A stretch of 64,000 bases of DNA from Corynebacterium hindlerae (lineage in GTDB: Bacteria > Actinomycetota > Actinomycetes > Mycobacteriales > Mycobacteriaceae). Below are positions 47,295-55,335 of the stretch, piece after piece. Within the stretch, counting starts at the first letter, position 1. Each line of letters opens with the position of its first letter. The stretch is taken from the NCBI RefSeq assembly GCF_014117265.1, contig NZ_CP059833.1:1271069-1335068 (forward strand). The letters run 5' to 3'. A program made the translations under genes and the position numbers. Below the pieces are notes generated by a model that did no database searches, had not been told where the DNA came from, and saw only the letters and a list, made by a program, of their open reading frames with translations.

Positions 47295-49751
47295 CTAACC
47301 CCGCGAGGCCCGCAGCTCCTCCACCTGCAGGTCCGCGAGGCGTTCGGCCTCGAGGCGGCGCCGCTCCCATTCTTTCTCCAGCGCTGCGCCCTCCACGTCG
47401 AGGTGTGGCAGGATCTTGTCGAGCCAGCGTGGCATCCACCAGGTGGCACGTCCCATGAGGAACATCGTGGCTGGTACGAGGCCCATGCGGACGAAGAAGG
47501 CGTCGAAAAGCACGCCGGCGCCGAGGGCGAAGCCGAAGATCTTGATGAACGGCAACGGCTGGTCGATGAACGCCACGAACACGGCGATCATGATGAGTGC
47601 CGCGGAGGTGACCACGCGGGAACCGAGTGTGTAGCCCTCGATGACGGATTCGTCCACCGCGTTATAGCGCGAACCCGGCGATGAAGAACCGCCGTGGTGG
47701 GCGTAGTATTCGCGCATTCGGGACACCAGGAACACCTGGTAGTCCATCGCCAGGCCGAAGGTCACGCCGATGAGGAAGATCGGCATGAAGGAGATCAGTG
47801 GTCCCGGAGTTTCCACAAGGCCCCAGAGCCCTTCCTGCCAGAACAGGACAGTGACACCGAAGGCAGCGCCCACGGAGAGCAGGAACCCGAGCCCCGCCAC
47901 GACGGGCACCATGACCGAACGGAACACCATGAGCAGCAATAAAATTGCCAGGCCCACGACGACGCCTAGGTAGATAGGCATGGCGTCGCTAAGCTTCTGC
48001 GTCACGTCCCGCTGAATCGGGGTAAGGCCGGTGATGCCAATCTTGATGCCCGTCGACGCCTCCGCCTCCGCCTGCGAAGCCCGCAGCGAATGCAGCAGTT
48101 TGGTAGTCATGGGATCGTTCGGGCCAGCGTACGGCGTGATCACCAGCTGGGCTGCCGTCCCCGACTCCGACAATCCCACTAGCTGAACGTGCTTCACATC
48201 AGCGTTTGTATTGAAGCGCTCCACCACGTAGGAAAACGCCGCAGCAGTAGCAGCCTTCTTCGCATCAAAATCGTCCGGGTTCATGTCCCGCTGCGCCCGG
48301 ATCAGCGGTTGCAGCGCGGGCGCATCCGGGTTCACATCTTCGGCATCCACCACGCCGAGCATGAGGGAGTTTTGTCCATCGCCGAACCCTTCCGTAAGTA
48401 GATCCGCAGACTTTCGCTGCGTGCTTGACAGCGACGACGTCGAATCGTTCGGCAACGCCAGCTCAAGTCGCAGCGCTGGGACCGTCAACGCTCCCAGCCC
48501 AAGGACCACCACAGTGAGGACCAGCGCAGGAACCTTGTGCACAAACGTCACCCACGCATACCCCTTAGAAAGCCGGGTGCCCCGGCGTGGCTCCTCCCCT
48601 GGCTTGCGAGGATTGCCAGCCAGCCACGGAATCTTCACGCCAAAGGCAAACTTGCCTATCACCCCGAGCAGCGCCGGAACCAGCGTGAGCGCCACCAACA
48701 CCGCAATGAACACCGTGAACGCGGCCGCCAATCCCATGTATGTGAGGAAGGGGATCCGAACGATCGACAGCGCAATCAGCGCAATGATCACCGTCAGACC
48801 AGCGAACACCACCGCGGAGCCGGCAGTACCCGTCGCGATGCCGGCGGCATCAGCGCGGGGAACCTTGCGATATTCCGCCCGATACCGAGCCAAAATGAAG
48901 AGCGCATAGTCAATGCCCACTGCCAACCCCAGCATCACCGCAAGCACCGGCGTGGTGTTATTCAGCGTGGTGAACCGAGTGGCCAGGATGATTGCCAAGG
49001 AGCCGATACCGATACCTGTCACAGCAGTAATCAGTGGCAATCCTGCCGCCACGATCGAACCAAACGTGAAGGTCAACACCACAAAAGCCACGCCCAGGCC
49101 TACGGCTTCCGAGGTGGTCTTGATCTCGAGCGGATCGCCAAATCCGGCGCCGCCCCCTTCCACAATCAGACCGGCTTCGCGCCCAATTTCCATCGCCTCG
49201 CGGACTACTTGACGATGGTGATTCGTCACGTCCGCAGGGGATTCCACATCAAAGTTAAACGTGGTAAACCCAATCCGACCGTCCTTGGACATGAGGGAGA
49301 GGTTCTCGGCGTCGGCACGCGCGGTTTCCTCCGGTATGCCTTGGGCCGTTTCTTGCTCGATAATCCCCTGCTGTATCTTCGGGTTGAGCGTCACCGGGTT
49401 GCCGAACCGCATCGTGTCTTTTCGGTCCGGGATGCCCGCTTCAATGTGCTTAATTACATCGTCTATCGCGCTCACGTAACCCGGTTCTGACAACCGATGC
49501 CCTTCCGGCGCAGCGAACACAATGTTGACGCCTGCATCGTCGAGCGGGTTTTTCCGGTCGGGAAAATTCTTGATCAACAGCTCAGCCGCGTCTTGGGACG
49601 GGGTGCCGGGGATCGCGAACTTATCGTCAAAGCCCTTTTGAAACGTCATCGCCGAACTGCCCACAGCTGCCAGCAGCACGAGCCAGATCGCAATCACCGC
49701 CCATTTGCGCTGAAAGGACCACTTTCCGACATGGAACAAGAACTTTGCCAT
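47295..49751 (-). CDS. MMPL/RND-family membrane transporter
   Basis: 818 aa. Two MMPL repeats, each with one helix, a large outside loop and five or six helices. Motifs include GLAVGIDYALFILARYRAEY and its second-half mirror GLAMDYQVFLVSRMREYY, with the proton-relay Asp-Tyr pairs. MmpL-type proteins export lipids such as trehalose monomycolate. The ATG at 49751 lies 7 nt after TAGAGT (49764-49759). The polar C-terminal tail is short, unlike MmpL3. Substrate not assigned. Confidence 0.88.
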   Translation of the reverse strand: MAKFLFHVGKWSFQRKWAVIAIWLVLLAAVGSSAMTFQKGFDDKFAIPGTPSQDAAELLIKNFPDRKNPLDDAGVNIVFAAPEGHRLSEPGYVSAIDDVIKHIEAGIPDRKDTMRFGNPVTLNPKIQQGIIEQETAQGIPEETARADAENLSLMSKDGRIGFTTFNFDVESPADVTNHHRQVVREAMEIGREAGLIVEGGGAGFGDPLEIKTTSEAVGLGVAFVVLTFTFGSIVAAGLPLITAVTGIGIGSLAIILATRFTTLNNTTPVLAVMLGLAVGIDYALFILARYRAEYRKVPRADAAGIATGTAGSAVVFAGLTVIIALIALSIVRIPFLTYMGLAAAFTVFIAVLVALTLVPALLGVIGKFAFGVKIPWLAGNPRKPGEEPRRGTRLSKGYAWVTFVHKVPALVLTVVVLGLGALTVPALRLELALPNDSTSSLSSTQRKSADLLTEGFGDGQNSLMLGVVDAEDVNPDAPALQPLIRAQRDMNPDDFDAKKAATAAAFSYVVERFNTNADVKHVQLVGLSESGTAAQLVITPYAGPNDPMTTKLLHSLRASQAEAEASTGIKIGITGLTPIQRDVTQKLSDAMPIYLGVVVGLAILLLLMVFRSVMVPVVAGLGFLLSVGAAFGVTVLFWQEGLWGLVETPGPLISFMPIFLIGVTFGLAMDYQVFLVSRMREYYAHHGGSSSPGSRYNAVDESVIEGYTLGSRVVTSAALIMIAVFVAFIDQPLPFIKIFGFALGAGVLFDAFFVRMGLVPATMFLMGRATWWMPRWLDKILPHLDVEGAALEKEWERRRLEAERLADLQVEELRASRG

Positions 49752-49769
49752 GCCCTCGACTCTATATGT

Positions 49770-49803
49770 AAAAACGCCCTGGAAAAACTCCAGGGCGTTT
49801 TTT
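49770..49803. terminator. Terminator after tRNA-Ser(CGA)
   Basis: AAAAACGCCCTGGA and TCCAGGGCGTTTTTT around a short loop. On the minus strand it ends in TTTTTAC, directly upstream of the MMPL promoter. Confidence 0.9.
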
Positions 49804-49811
49804 GAAAATGG

Positions 49812-49899
49812 CGGTGGCGGCGGGATTTGAACCCGCGGTTGGGGGTTACCCAACAAACGCTTTCGAGGCGTTCACCTTCGGCCGCTCGGACACGCCACC
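49812..49899 (-). tRNA. tRNA-Ser (anticodon CGA)
   Basis: 88 nt. Acceptor GGTGGCG/CGCCACC, anticodon stem AACGC/GCGTT around CTCGAAA (anticodon CGA), long variable arm (TTGGGTAACCCCCAA), T arm GGGTTCAAATCCC. A terminator follows. Confidence 0.95.
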
Positions 49900-49941
49900 G
49901 CGAACAAGATTAGCTTCCGGTGAACGCAGAAACCAAATCGC

Positions 49942-50118
49942 CTAGTCCTGCAGAGAACCGAGGACCTTGTTTTTGGCGTCGTCTACGGCGTCCTTGGCCT
50001 GTGCCTTTGTCTGATCAGCGCGACCTTCGTCCGTAAGCTGCTCGTTCTCGGTGGCCTTACCGGCAGCTTCCTTTACCTTGCCGACGACCTCTTCCACCTT
50101 GTTCTTAATGTCACCCAT
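49942..50118 (-). CDS. CsbD-family stress protein (58 aa)
   Basis: 58 aa: MGDIKNKVEEVVGKVKEAAG, then GRADQTKAQAKDAVDDAKNK, the CsbD pattern of small, hydrophilic stress-induced proteins. AAGGAG precedes the ATG. It lies between tRNA-Ser and tadA. Molecular role unknown. Confidence 0.88.
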   Translation of the reverse strand: MGDIKNKVEEVVGKVKEAAGKATENEQLTDEGRADQTKAQAKDAVDDAKNKVLGSLQD

Positions 50119-50130
50119 GTTCTTAACTCC

Positions 50131-50613
50131 TTAACTTTCGACTACGGGATCCCGAGTGTACCTATGCTTCTGAAAAAATTCACTGAGTAAAGCAGCGCAC
50201 TCTTCTTCCAGAACCCCGCCCCGCACCTGCATCGGATGCAGGTTACCGGGAGCGCGCAGCACATCTACGAAGGAACCACACGCGCCGGTTTTCGGTTCCC
50301 ACGCCCCGAAAATCAGCCGGCCAACCCGCGCGCCCAACAATGCCCCGGCGCACATGGTGCACGGCTCTAGGGTCACAACCAAGGTGCAGTCAGTCAGGCG
50401 CCACCCATCGCCATGCACCCGTACTGCCTCTCTAATGGCGAGGATTTCCGCGTGGGCAGTCGGATCCAGGTCGGTTTCCCTGCGATTCGTGCCGGTGGCG
50501 AGTTCGCGGCCGTGGGCGTCGTAAAGCACTGCACCGACGGGCACGTCAGCCTCCGGGGTGGTGGCGGCGACCTCGAGGGCGCGGCGCATCATGTTTTCAA
50601 ACTCAGGCAGCAT
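50131..50613 (-). CDS. tadA: tRNA-specific adenosine deaminase
   Basis: 160 aa with zinc site HAE (54-56) and PCTMC (84-88). It converts A34 to inosine in tRNA-Arg(ACG), the same tRNA in which the prophage at 52.8 kb is integrated. The start overlaps the stop of the upstream partner gene. Confidence 0.93.
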   Translation of the reverse strand: MLPEFENMMRRALEVAATTPEADVPVGAVLYDAHGRELATGTNRRETDLDPTAHAEILAIREAVRVHGDGWRLTDCTLVVTLEPCTMCAGALLGARVGRLIFGAWEPKTGACGSFVDVLRAPGNLHPMQVRGGVLEEECAALLSEFFQKHRYTRDPVVES

Positions 50614-51071
50614 TAATACAGCTCTGCGAGCTCGTCGCCGAAACCCATCTCGTCGGCGATCTGTTGCAGCTGCTCAGAGGCCCAGGCCTCGGTGTCATCA
50701 ATGATGACTGACACGATCTGTTCGCTTAAGCCCAGGTCCGCGAGCAGGTCGAAGTCCCCTTCGGCGTACGGCTCGCCGTCTTCCGGATCTGCATTAATCA
50801 GGTCGAGGGCGGAGGCGGCAAAGTCGTCATCCAGCGCTGCTGTGGCATCGGAGATGAGGAGCTTCACGCCACCCGGGGTGGGGCGCACGATGATGAAGTA
50901 GTCGTCCTCCACGCACAGCATGGCGAAGGCTGGCCCCTCGGCCCGGAGGCGACGCACCGCGGTCACGGCGTCGCTCACATCGCGAAAATCGTCATCGTAT
51001 TCGGCGACTTTCCACACGCCAGCAGCCTGGGTCACGGTGACCGCGAAGCTTGGCTCTTCATTCGTGCTCAT
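50613..51071 (-). CDS. tRNA adenosine deaminase-associated protein
   Basis: 152 aa, acidic (about a quarter Asp/Glu), with VTAVRRLRAEGPAFAMLCVEDDYFIIVRP. The family is actinobacterial and is found directly upstream of tadA, as here (1-bp overlap). Biochemical role unknown. Confidence 0.8.
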   Translation of the reverse strand: MSTNEEPSFAVTVTQAAGVWKVAEYDDDFRDVSDAVTAVRRLRAEGPAFAMLCVEDDYFIIVRPTPGGVKLLISDATAALDDDFAASALDLINADPEDGEPYAEGDFDLLADLGLSEQIVSVIIDDTEAWASEQLQQIADEMGFGDELAELY

Positions 51072-51119
51072 AGCTTGTAACCGTAGTCGCACTTTTGCAT
51101 TTTGTGCCACACTTGGAGG

Positions 51120-52112
51120 GTGACTATTTCGAAGATTTCTCGACCAGTGTGCATCCTCGGCCTTGGCCTCATCGGTGGCTCGCTCCTGCGCGATCTTTCC
51201 GCCCTCGACGTCGAGGTCTTCGGCTTCAACCGTTCCCCTTCCGGCGCCACCGCAGCGCAGGAAGAAGGCTTCGACGTCACCACCGACCTCGTCGCCGTCC
51301 TCGAGCGCGCCGCCACCACCGACGCGCTCATCGTGCTCGCCACCCCCATGCCAGCAATAGCCTCGCTTCTCGACGCCATTGCCACCCACGCACCGAACTG
51401 CGGTTTCACGGACGTCGTATCCGTCAAAGCAGAGGTGTACTCCCTCGTCTGCGACCGCGGGATGGCAGACCGCTACGTCGGAGGACACCCTATGGCCGGC
51501 ACCGCGGACTCCGGCTGGCCCGCTTCCATGACTGGACTTTTCAAAGGCGCAGCCTGGGTGGTCACCTTCGACCACGCCTACGACGATCCCACCGACACCT
51601 GGATCTCCCTCTGGATCGACGTCGTGCACCTCGCCACCCTCGTCGGCGCGGAGGTCATTCCGTCCCGAGTATCCGCGCACGACCAAGCCGTCGCCCGGAT
51701 CTCGCACCTCCCGCACATCTTCGCCGAGGCCCTCGCCATCACCGGCGACAACGGCGGCGCACTAGCACTATCGCTCGCAGCAGGCTCGTTCCGCGACTCC
51801 ACCCGCGTTGCCGGCACCCACCCCTCACTCGTGCAAGCCATGTGCGAAACCAACCGCGACGCCCTCCTCATCGCTCTCGATGAAGCGCTCGAGCTGCTTT
51901 CCGACGCCCGTGCCCACCTCGCGTCACCCGAAAACGATCTCAGCCTCCTCATCGACACCGGCTACCGCTCCCGCATCCGCTACGAAGCACGCGCCGCCGG
52001 CAGCTCCGGCATCTCCGGCCGCCCCATCCTCCGCCTCCACCCCGGCGCGCCAGGCTGGGTCAGCCAGCTCGAACAAGCCGAGAATCTTGGGGCCCGGATT
52101 GATGTGTTCTAG
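51120..52112 (+). CDS. tyrA: Prephenate/arogenate dehydrogenase
   Basis: 330 aa. NAD(P)-binding VCILGLGLIGGSLLRDL, then GHPMAGTADSGW with the catalytic His, and an all-helical C-terminal dimerisation domain with AHDQAVARISHLPH. It catalyses the dehydrogenation step of tyrosine synthesis; corynebacterial TyrA prefers arogenate. GTG 51120 is 47 bp from the divergent gene's start. No regulatory ACT domain is visible. Confidence 0.92.
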   Translation: MTISKISRPVCILGLGLIGGSLLRDLSALDVEVFGFNRSPSGATAAQEEGFDVTTDLVAVLERAATTDALIVLATPMPAIASLLDAIATHAPNCGFTDVVSVKAEVYSLVCDRGMADRYVGGHPMAGTADSGWPASMTGLFKGAAWVVTFDHAYDDPTDTWISLWIDVVHLATLVGAEVIPSRVSAHDQAVARISHLPHIFAEALAITGDNGGALALSLAAGSFRDSTRVAGTHPSLVQAMCETNRDALLIALDEALELLSDARAHLASPENDLSLLIDTGYRSRIRYEARAAGSSGISGRPILRLHPGAPGWVSQLEQAENLGARIDVF

Positions 52113-52131
52113 ATAAATGGCCCCGGATTTA

Positions 52132-52177
52132 GCGTACGGATGGGACGTTTTCGGCCTAAATCATCCCATCCGTACGC
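52132..52177. repeat. Inverted repeat between tyrA and ferritin genes
   Basis: GCGTACGGATGGGA (52132-52145) and its perfect mirror (52164-52177), extended imperfectly to ~21 bp arms, with an 18-nt loop. It lies between convergent genes; no T run of terminator type follows closely. Confidence 0.75.
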
Positions 52178-52205
52178 TCGATTTGCGGGTTTATTACTTT
52201 TATTA

Positions 52206-52703
52206 CTAGGCGCTGCGCGCTGCCTTCATTTCCGCGTCGATGCGCAGGAGACCGGAGCCATCCTCACCTACGATGCGCAGGCGATCCAGGATCTCCTTCA
52301 CCATCGCGACCTCATCAACCTGTTCGGCGAGGAAGGAATCGATCAGTGGGCGGGAGTCGTAATCCTTAGTTTCAAAACCAAGCTCCGCCAGGTGGTGGAT
52401 CTTCGCAGAGATCTTCTCCTCGTGTGCCAACGCCGCTTCGAAAACCTCCACAACGGTGGTTGCCGCGATCTGAGGCGCTGGGATGGACTGCACCTGAGGC
52501 ACCACATCGCGCGCTGCCAGGTGGTCAGCGAACTGTTGCGCGTGCAGGTTTTCCTCGGCGGCCTGGGCGCGGAGCCAATCCCGGATGCCGGAAAGGCCCA
52601 AACTGTCAACAATGTAGGACAGCTGCAAGTACACCAGGGATGCCTCGAGCTCGGCGGTTACTTGGTCATTCAGCGCTGCTGCTAGTTTTTCATTAATCTT
52701 CAT
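52206..52703 (-). CDS. ftn: Ferritin
   Basis: 165 aa four-helix bundle: LNDQVTAELEASLVYLQL, EENLHAQQFADHL (ferroxidase Glu/His) and LAEQVDEVAMVKEILDRL. Stores iron as ferric mineral. ATG 52703 lies 7 nt after TATGCT, suggesting a leaderless mRNA. No DtxR box was recognised by eye. Confidence 0.93.
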   Translation of the reverse strand: MKINEKLAAALNDQVTAELEASLVYLQLSYIVDSLGLSGIRDWLRAQAAEENLHAQQFADHLAARDVVPQVQSIPAPQIAATTVVEVFEAALAHEEKISAKIHHLAELGFETKDYDSRPLIDSFLAEQVDEVAMVKEILDRLRIVGEDGSGLLRIDAEMKAARSA

Positions 52704-52760
52704 GCTGCACAGCATACTTGAAAACGGCTCCAGCTAGCAGGCACCTGGTGTGCCAATGGC

Positions 52761-52790
52761 AAAACCCCCGACCTTGCGACCGGGGGTTTC
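52761..52790 (-). terminator. Terminator of the tRNA-Arg locus
   Basis: AAAACCCCCG and CGGGGGTTT form the stem. On the minus strand it lies 9 nt beyond the tRNA 3' end and would stop its transcript before the ferritin gene. Confidence 0.75.
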
Positions 52791-52798
52791 TTATGCTG

Positions 52799-52845
52799 TG
52801 CGCCCGGAGGGATTCGAACCCCCAACCTTCTGATCCGTAGTCAGA
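52799..52845 (-). other. Prophage attachment site: 3' fragment of tRNA-Arg(ACG)
   Basis: The minus strand reads TCTGACTACGGATCAGAAGG, then the T arm GGGGGTTCGAATCCC and acceptor CGGGCGC: the anticodon arm (loop CTACGGA, anticodon ACG) to the 3' end of tRNA-Arg. Beyond 52845 the sequence no longer follows a tRNA; D arm and 5' acceptor are absent. This is the displaced chromosomal 3' piece left by integration. The restored full gene should lie at the far end of the prophage, outside the window. Confidence 0.88.
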
Positions 52846-52998
52846 CATTGGTGCGAATCATGCTACACTTCATGCAGCAATTCAACGTGAATGTTGTTGC
52901 ATGGATTCCACTGGGTGCCACCAAGACCCATACCGTTTGCACCACTTTGTGCGACACCTAGCAACCCATGCAGTGCGACACTAAGGAAGGGGCAAACG
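52846..52998. promoter_or_regulatory. Phage attachment arm with short repeats upstream of int
   Basis: Contains CATGCAGCAA/TTGTTGCATG as an inverted pair, TGCACCACTTT, and two GTGCGACAC-type repeats (about 52950 and 52974). The words TGCACCACTTT and GTTGCATGG recur at 54925 and 54961 beyond int. These fit arm-type binding sites of a tyrosine integrase. Confidence 0.5.
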
Positions 52999-54231
52999 AT
53001 GGCGATAGCAACAGCAGGGTCACTTTGGCGCGACGAAAAACGCGGCCTGTGGATAGCCGAAATCTGGTGCGGGTACGACCCAGTAACAGGCAAAGCAGTT
53101 AGGCCTCGCGTCACGTCGAAGGACAAGAACGAGGCAGTCAGAAAGCGTCGGGACAAGATCAAGAAGATCAACGATGGCACCGAGATCCCCGGCAAGTCCA
53201 TGGCATTCGAGAAGTGGGCAGGCAAATGGCTGGATGAAATTGCCGTGAAGAAGGTGGACGTGAAGACGATGCGCTCCTACCGGTCATGCGTCCGATGTCA
53301 TTTAGTGCCAGCGTTCGGGAAGATGAAGCTGGACAAGATCACGCCTGACCATATTCGCGCCATGCACCGAGCTATGGAAGATAAGGGCCTATCTTCACGT
53401 TCGATTAACGCAGCGCACAAGCAGTTGTCCGCAATGCTCAAGGCGGCGGGGCGTGACGGCAAGATGGGCAAGAATCCGTGCGACATGATGGACACTCCGA
53501 AGATCGAGCAGAAAGCAGTGGATCCATTCTCACTTGCTGAAGCGCGCGCGATTATCCGGTTCTTGTCCGAGCGTGAGCCTGCAATGGCTGCTCGCTGGGC
53601 TTGCGCCCTGCTGCTGGGCACGCGCCAGAATGAGACGCTGGCGTTCACCCGTGATGTGGTCGACCTATCGAATGGCCTGGTCACTGTGGATAAGCAGCTC
53701 AAGGAAATGACCGTGAAGCACGGGTGCGGAACACAAGTGGACGGCAAGTGGCCGTGTGGCCGCGTTAAGGCTGGGAATTGCCCGCACATGGTGTTCGATG
53801 TGGACTCGCACATTCACTTTGAGCCGGTGGATGGGGTGCTGGCGTTCACATTCCCGAAGTCTGAGGCTGGCAAGCGCGTGATGCCATTGCCCCGCGTGCT
53901 GTGGAATGCGCTTGAGTGGCACATGAGGGAGCAATATGTGCCGAATGAGTGGGGTCTGCTGTGGGTGAATGAGCGGGGCAAGCCGATCCGAGCTGGGGCA
54001 GATTCGAGAGCGTGGAAGCAGTTACTCAAGGATGTGGGCGTCAGTCCTAAGAAGCTGCATGCTGGCCGTCACACGATGGTGTCCTTGATGCTGGATGATG
54101 GTGCTCCGTTGGATTTGCTGTCACCGTTTGTTGGACACTCGAGCGTGGCTACGACCCGGATCTATGCGCATGCGTCGATTGATGCGATGCGGTTGCAGAT
54201 GGATCGTTTAGGGCGTGAGTTGGAGAAGTGA
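52999..54231 (+). CDS. int: Phage tyrosine integrase
   Basis: 410 aa. N-terminal arm-binding and SAM-like core-binding domains (~65-160), then a catalytic domain with Arg in LLLGTRQNETL (~209), HAGRH (His ~354, Arg ~357), GHSSVATTRIYAH with the nucleophile Tyr (~389). AAGGAAGG precedes the ATG at 52999. A cysteine cluster (HGCGTQVDGKWPCGRVKAGN then C) at ~243-263 inside the catalytic domain is unusual. It acts at the adjacent tRNA-Arg site. Confidence 0.94.
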   Translation: MAIATAGSLWRDEKRGLWIAEIWCGYDPVTGKAVRPRVTSKDKNEAVRKRRDKIKKINDGTEIPGKSMAFEKWAGKWLDEIAVKKVDVKTMRSYRSCVRCHLVPAFGKMKLDKITPDHIRAMHRAMEDKGLSSRSINAAHKQLSAMLKAAGRDGKMGKNPCDMMDTPKIEQKAVDPFSLAEARAIIRFLSEREPAMAARWACALLLGTRQNETLAFTRDVVDLSNGLVTVDKQLKEMTVKHGCGTQVDGKWPCGRVKAGNCPHMVFDVDSHIHFEPVDGVLAFTFPKSEAGKRVMPLPRVLWNALEWHMREQYVPNEWGLLWVNERGKPIRAGADSRAWKQLLKDVGVSPKKLHAGRHTMVSLMLDDGAPLDLLSPFVGHSSVATTRIYAHASIDAMRLQMDRLGRELEK

Positions 54232-54435
54232 TGTTCGAATAGTGCCGTCTTTTTGTTCGAACACTGTCATGATGGTTCGGGTGGTTTCGGGGCGTTGTTC
54301 CGGCCATTCGAACCATTCTTTTTTGAGTTGGTCGAGTGTGGAGTTTTTTGCGTGTGGGCCGCGTTCGAACGCGCCTGTTTGCGGGTAAATGACGAGGTCA
54401 ACTGTCGATATTAGGCTTTCTAACTGTTGGAGCAT
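54208..54435 (-). CDS. Hypothetical phage protein
   Basis: About 75 aa (longer by 10 if the GTG at 54465 is used). No recognised domain; it includes KKEWFEWPEQRPETTRTIM. The ATG at 54435 has AGGA 8 nt upstream. It overlaps the repressor gene by 38 bp upstream and the end of int by 24 bp on the other strand, so it would be co-expressed with the repressor in the lysogen. Confidence 0.45.
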   Translation of the reverse strand: MLQQLESLISTVDLVIYPQTGAFERGPHAKNSTLDQLKKEWFEWPEQRPETTRTIMTVFEQKDGTIRTSLLQLTP

Positions 54436-54829
54436 TAGACGTGTCCTGTTCATGGAATTGCTCACGAATGGATTGAATGAGGTTCACGACGAGTCTAACT
54501 TCTTGGGCGGACAAGTCGGATACGTCTAGCTTAGTTGGGCGCACATATTTCGCAACTATGTTCGAATCACGGAATGCCTCATTCAAGACTTCGCCCACGT
54601 CAGCACCAGCAGACAAAGCAATTTTCGAAAGCGCATCGGGGGCAATAACAACCGGTCGGCTCACCCCACCCTCAACAATGACACCAGCCTCAACGCGACC
54701 GATCCAAGAGCGGGAGACGCCAACAATGTCAGCAAGCTGCTGCTGGCTCATGCGGGTTGCCTTGCGTGCGTCCCGGATAAGTGCGCCGGCACGTCGCATT
54801 TGTTGCTTCAATTGCGCTTCATTGTCCAT
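54398..54829 (-). CDS. Phage repressor-like HTH (XRE/Cro-CI) protein
   Basis: 143 aa. Helix-turn-helix RMSQQQLADIVGVSRSWIGRVE at ~26-47, followed by a helical C-terminus (LSAQEVRLVVNLIQSI). No LexA-type protease domain is present, so induction would not occur by self-cleavage. It diverges from the small HTH gene at 55060, the layout of a lysogeny switch. Confidence 0.8.
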   Translation of the reverse strand: MDNEAQLKQQMRRAGALIRDARKATRMSQQQLADIVGVSRSWIGRVEAGVIVEGGVSRPVVIAPDALSKIALSAGADVGEVLNEAFRDSNIVAKYVRPTKLDVSDLSAQEVRLVVNLIQSIREQFHEQDTSNAPTVRKPNIDS

Positions 54830-54995
54830 AGACCTGAGTGTAACGAACGAATATTGTCACTGACCAGCAGGAATGGGTTTTGTTAGGTGCTTCATTTAAC
54901 TGCATTGTTGTAATTACATTCCATGCACCACTTTCTTTCACGTGTTTGCTGCATGAACTGTTGCATGGGTGGCGGTCTCGTGTTAATATTCATTT

Positions 54996-55041
54996 GTGCC
55001 ACAAAAGACAACATGGCACCCAGTGGCACTAAATGGCACTA
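54996..55041. promoter_or_regulatory. Cluster of GTGCCAC/GGCACT boxes in the switch region
   Basis: TGTGCCACA, ATGGCACC, GTGGCACT and ATGGCACT lie within 46 bp, the last two as a direct repeat. They sit between the divergent HTH genes and just before the ribosome site at 55047. Operators or integrase/excisionase sites are both possible. Confidence 0.5.
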
Positions 55042-55059
55042 AGTAAAGGAGGTAGCTCT

Positions 55060-55254
55060 GTGACGCAACCGATGACCAAACCGCGCATCATGTACACGCG
55101 CGAACAAGCAGCGGAAGTGCTGTCGATATCCACAAGCCAGTTGGACGAATTCAGACGGGCTGGATTGATTTGCGCCGTCAAATTCGGTGGGCGCGGCATC
55201 CGCTTCCTACACCAAGAACTAGAGGACTTTGCGAACAGCCTCCCGGCAGCATAA
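55060..55254 (+). CDS. Small HTH (excisionase/MerR-like) protein
   Basis: 64 aa with the helix-turn-helix MYTREQAAEVLSISTSQLDE and wing FGGRGIRFLHQELEDF, the HTH_17/excisionase type. GTG 55060 follows AAAGGAGG by 7 nt; an upstream ATG at 55033 is inside the GGCACT repeat and is less likely. It may be an excisionase or a Cro-like early regulator. Confidence 0.75.
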   Translation: MTQPMTKPRIMYTREQAAEVLSISTSQLDEFRRAGLICAVKFGGRGIRFLHQELEDFANSLPAA

Positions 55255-55335
55255 AGCCCTGTGCACTCGATTCACCACAAATCTCAAACGCACACAGGGC
55301 AAAGGCCCACCCAACAACCACGAAGGGGAACCACT

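Noticed and set aside
54996..55041. A short gene starting at ATG 55033
   Set aside because: This ATG is part of the GGCACT repeat; AAAGGAGG points to GTG 55060.
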